14,269 bases of DNA, from contig VAUM01000015.1 of the NCBI GenBank assembly GCA_005774595.1, positions 1 to 14,269 on the forward strand. Reading direction: 5' to 3'. Positions within the stretch are counted from its first letter, which is position 1; each line of letters begins with the position of its first letter. This document shows, piece by piece, positions 13,158 through 14,269 of this stretch. This DNA is from Actinomycetota bacterium. GTDB lineage: Bacteria; Actinomycetota; Coriobacteriia; Anaerosomatales; D1FN1-002. The position numbers and the translations under genes were made by a program. The notes below the pieces were generated by a model, which ran no database searches, had not been told where the DNA came from, and worked only from the letters and a program-made list of their open reading frames with translations.

Positions 13158-13886
13158 ATGCACCCGTCGCCCGTCCGCCCCGCGCTCGCAGCCGTCTTCG
13201 TCGTGCTGGGCTTCATGTTCGCGACCGCGTTCAACACGTCCAACCGGGCGCTGGACGCCCGCGCGTCGCGGTCGTCGGACCTGGCGGGCGTGGTCCGCGA
13301 CATGGAGCGGGAGCGCGAGGACCTCAAGAGCCGGCTGGCGTCGCTTCGTGCGAGCGTCTCGGACGCGCGGCGCAAGGCCGCGCAGGAGGCGGGCGTGCGG
13401 GAGACGTTCGGCCGCGACCTGGACGAGGCGCGCGCGGCCGCCGGCCTCACCCTCGTGATCGGCCCGGGGGTGCGAGTGGTGCTCGATGACGCCGGGACGG
13501 TGCCGGAGGGCGCCGAGCCGGGGGATTGCGTCGTCCATGACTCGGACATCGCGGCGGTCGTCAACGCGCTTGCCGCGGCCGGTGCCGAGGCCGTGTCGGT
13601 CAACGGCGAACGCGTCACCGCGACGACCCCGATCCGCTGCGCCGGGACGACCATCATGGTGAATTCGACGCGCATCGGCGCGCCGTACGAGGTGCTCGCG
13701 ATCGGCGAGCCGGACGCCCTCGAGGCAGCGCTTCGCGAGGACCGGGTCTCGGGTCCGCTGTTCGGCGACTTCCGCGCCGTGTACGGTCTGCGCACCACGA
13801 TCGCGCACGGCGGCTCGATCGAGGTGCCGGCCTACGCGGGCAGCGTCGCGCCGGCGTACGCGCGGGCGGCGGGAGGCGGGTCGTAG
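13158..13886 (+). CDS. DUF881 family membrane-anchored coiled-coil protein
   Basis: The protein has 242 residues. One N-terminal membrane anchor (about 8-26) is followed by a charged coiled-coil stretch (about 45-80, rich in Arg/Glu/Leu heptads). A globular DUF881 domain (about 90-230) carries the conserved PIRCAGTTIMVNSTRIGAPYEVLAIG region (155-180) and IGPGVRVVLDDAG (100-112). Family members (YlxW/YlxX-like) sit next to sbp and cell-division or envelope genes in Gram-positive genomes. Their biochemical role is unknown; the topology implies a domain outside the cytoplasmic membrane. ATG 13158 is the first start with a good anchor, but its ribosome site is poor. The Sbp gene begins two bases after the stop. 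An extended -10 element lies about 45 bases upstream. Confidence 0.88.
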   Translation: MHPSPVRPALAAVFVVLGFMFATAFNTSNRALDARASRSSDLAGVVRDMEREREDLKSRLASLRASVSDARRKAAQEAGVRETFGRDLDEARAAAGLTLVIGPGVRVVLDDAGTVPEGAEPGDCVVHDSDIAAVVNALAAAGAEAVSVNGERVTATTPIRCAGTTIMVNSTRIGAPYEVLAIGEPDALEAALREDRVSGPLFGDFRAVYGLRTTIAHGGSIEVPAYAGSVAPAYARAAGGGS

Positions 13887-13888
13887 CC

Positions 13889-14233
13889 GTGCTGGTGCTC
13901 GCACTCGCCCTCGCGCTCGGCATTGCCGTCGGCCTTCTGACGCGCATCGGAGTACCGGCGCAGTACCTGCCGTACGTCGGCGTCGCCGTGCTCGCCGCGA
14001 TGGACTCGGCGATCGGCGGCGTGAAGAACGCCATGGAGCGCACCTTCGACGACACGGCGTTCCTGTTCGGGTTCGCCACCAACGTGCTCATGGCGGCGTT
14101 CATCGTCTTCGTCGGCGACCGGATCGGCGTGCGCGAGCTGTACCTGGCCGCGGTCGTCGCGTTCGGCGTGCGGATGTTCGACAACCTCGGCACGGTGCGC
14201 AAGCTGTTCTTCGAGCGGCGGGGGTGGGAGTAG
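13889..14233 (+). CDS. sbp: Small basic protein Sbp (DUF1290 family)
   Basis: A 114-residue membrane protein of the Sbp/DUF1290 family. It has an N-terminal helix (LVLALALALGIAVGLL), the conserved YLPYVGVAVLAAMDSAIGGV segment (26-45), a further membrane region (about 60-76) and the typical end VRMFDNLGTVRKLFFERR. The function is unknown; in Bacillus and actinobacteria it lies beside DUF881 genes and cell-division genes. The GTG at 13889 begins two bases after the DUF881 stop, so the genes are surely co-transcribed. The next start codon (GTG at 14233) overlaps its stop by one base. Confidence 0.9.
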   Translation: MLVLALALALGIAVGLLTRIGVPAQYLPYVGVAVLAAMDSAIGGVKNAMERTFDDTAFLFGFATNVLMAAFIVFVGDRIGVRELYLAAVVAFGVRMFDNLGTVRKLFFERRGWE

Positions 14234-14269
14234 TGGCGGGCGGTCCCGTCCCCGCGCGCCGCACGCTCG
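14233..14269 (+). CDS. Start of a further gene, cut by the window end (possibly a second DUF881 protein)
   Basis: A GTG at 14233 overlaps the sbp stop codon by one base and opens a frame to the window end, visible as MAGGPVPARRTL. A G-rich stretch (GGGGTGGGAG) lies just upstream, though close. In related gene orders a second DUF881 gene often follows sbp, and an Arg-containing N-terminus before an anchor would fit. Only twelve codons are visible, so this is a positional inference. Confidence 0.4.
   Translation, partial: MAGGPVPARRTL

Overview
The window is a strongly G+C-rich, gene-dense bacterial chromosome segment that reads like an actinobacterium, most plausibly an anaerobic or microaerophilic one (Coriobacteriia-like; this placement is inference). 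The clues are frequent GTG starts, an apparently leaderless coaBC gene, the DUF881 / small-basic-protein pair downstream of a CDP-alcohol phosphatidyltransferase and a fused sugar-nucleotide enzyme, a rubredoxin-first rubrerythrin, and a 2-oxoacid:acceptor oxidoreductase gamma domain. There is no insertion sequence, phage gene or CRISPR array. The only decayed gene is the C-terminal remnant of an AraC-type regulator.

Layout. Positions 1-838 (+) hold the 3' end of a probable ABC-2 permease and a putative lipoprotein. A GC-rich hairpin separates them from a minus-strand block (876-3319) that holds, in its own transcription order, an orphan 2-oxoacid oxidoreductase gamma-domain protein, a DUF3221-like lipoprotein, a DJ-1/PfpI protein and a reverse-type rubrerythrin. 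The last two look like one oxidative-stress transcription unit. From 3391 (+) coaBC (coenzyme A synthesis) starts with a promoter placed so that the mRNA probably begins at the ATG. It is followed by a DUF6483-like gene, tRNA-Pro(GGG) and a terminator. At 5244-6353 (-) a MarR regulator and a methyltransferase are translationally coupled. They diverge from a CDF cation-efflux gene (6446-7450, +), with an inverted repeat in the shared promoter region.

Positions 7451-8904 are accessory in character: an AraC remnant, a small unrecognised gene on the minus strand, two small membrane-protein genes and a possible 31-residue ORF. From 8905 to the end (+) runs a tightly packed envelope-related group. 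It contains a CorA-type transporter, a CDP-alcohol phosphatidyltransferase (7-base overlap), a nucleotidyltransferase / phosphohexomutase-like fusion (4-base overlap), then a DUF881 protein, the small basic protein Sbp and the first codons of another gene.

The most interesting items are the degenerate mutase half of the 835-residue fusion, where all four canonical mutase loops depart from consensus, and its coupling to the phosphatidyltransferase. Next come the leaderless coaBC start, the orphan gamma subunit with an unrecognised tail, and the MarR/methyltransferase versus CDF divergon. I found no clearly new defence or mobile system.
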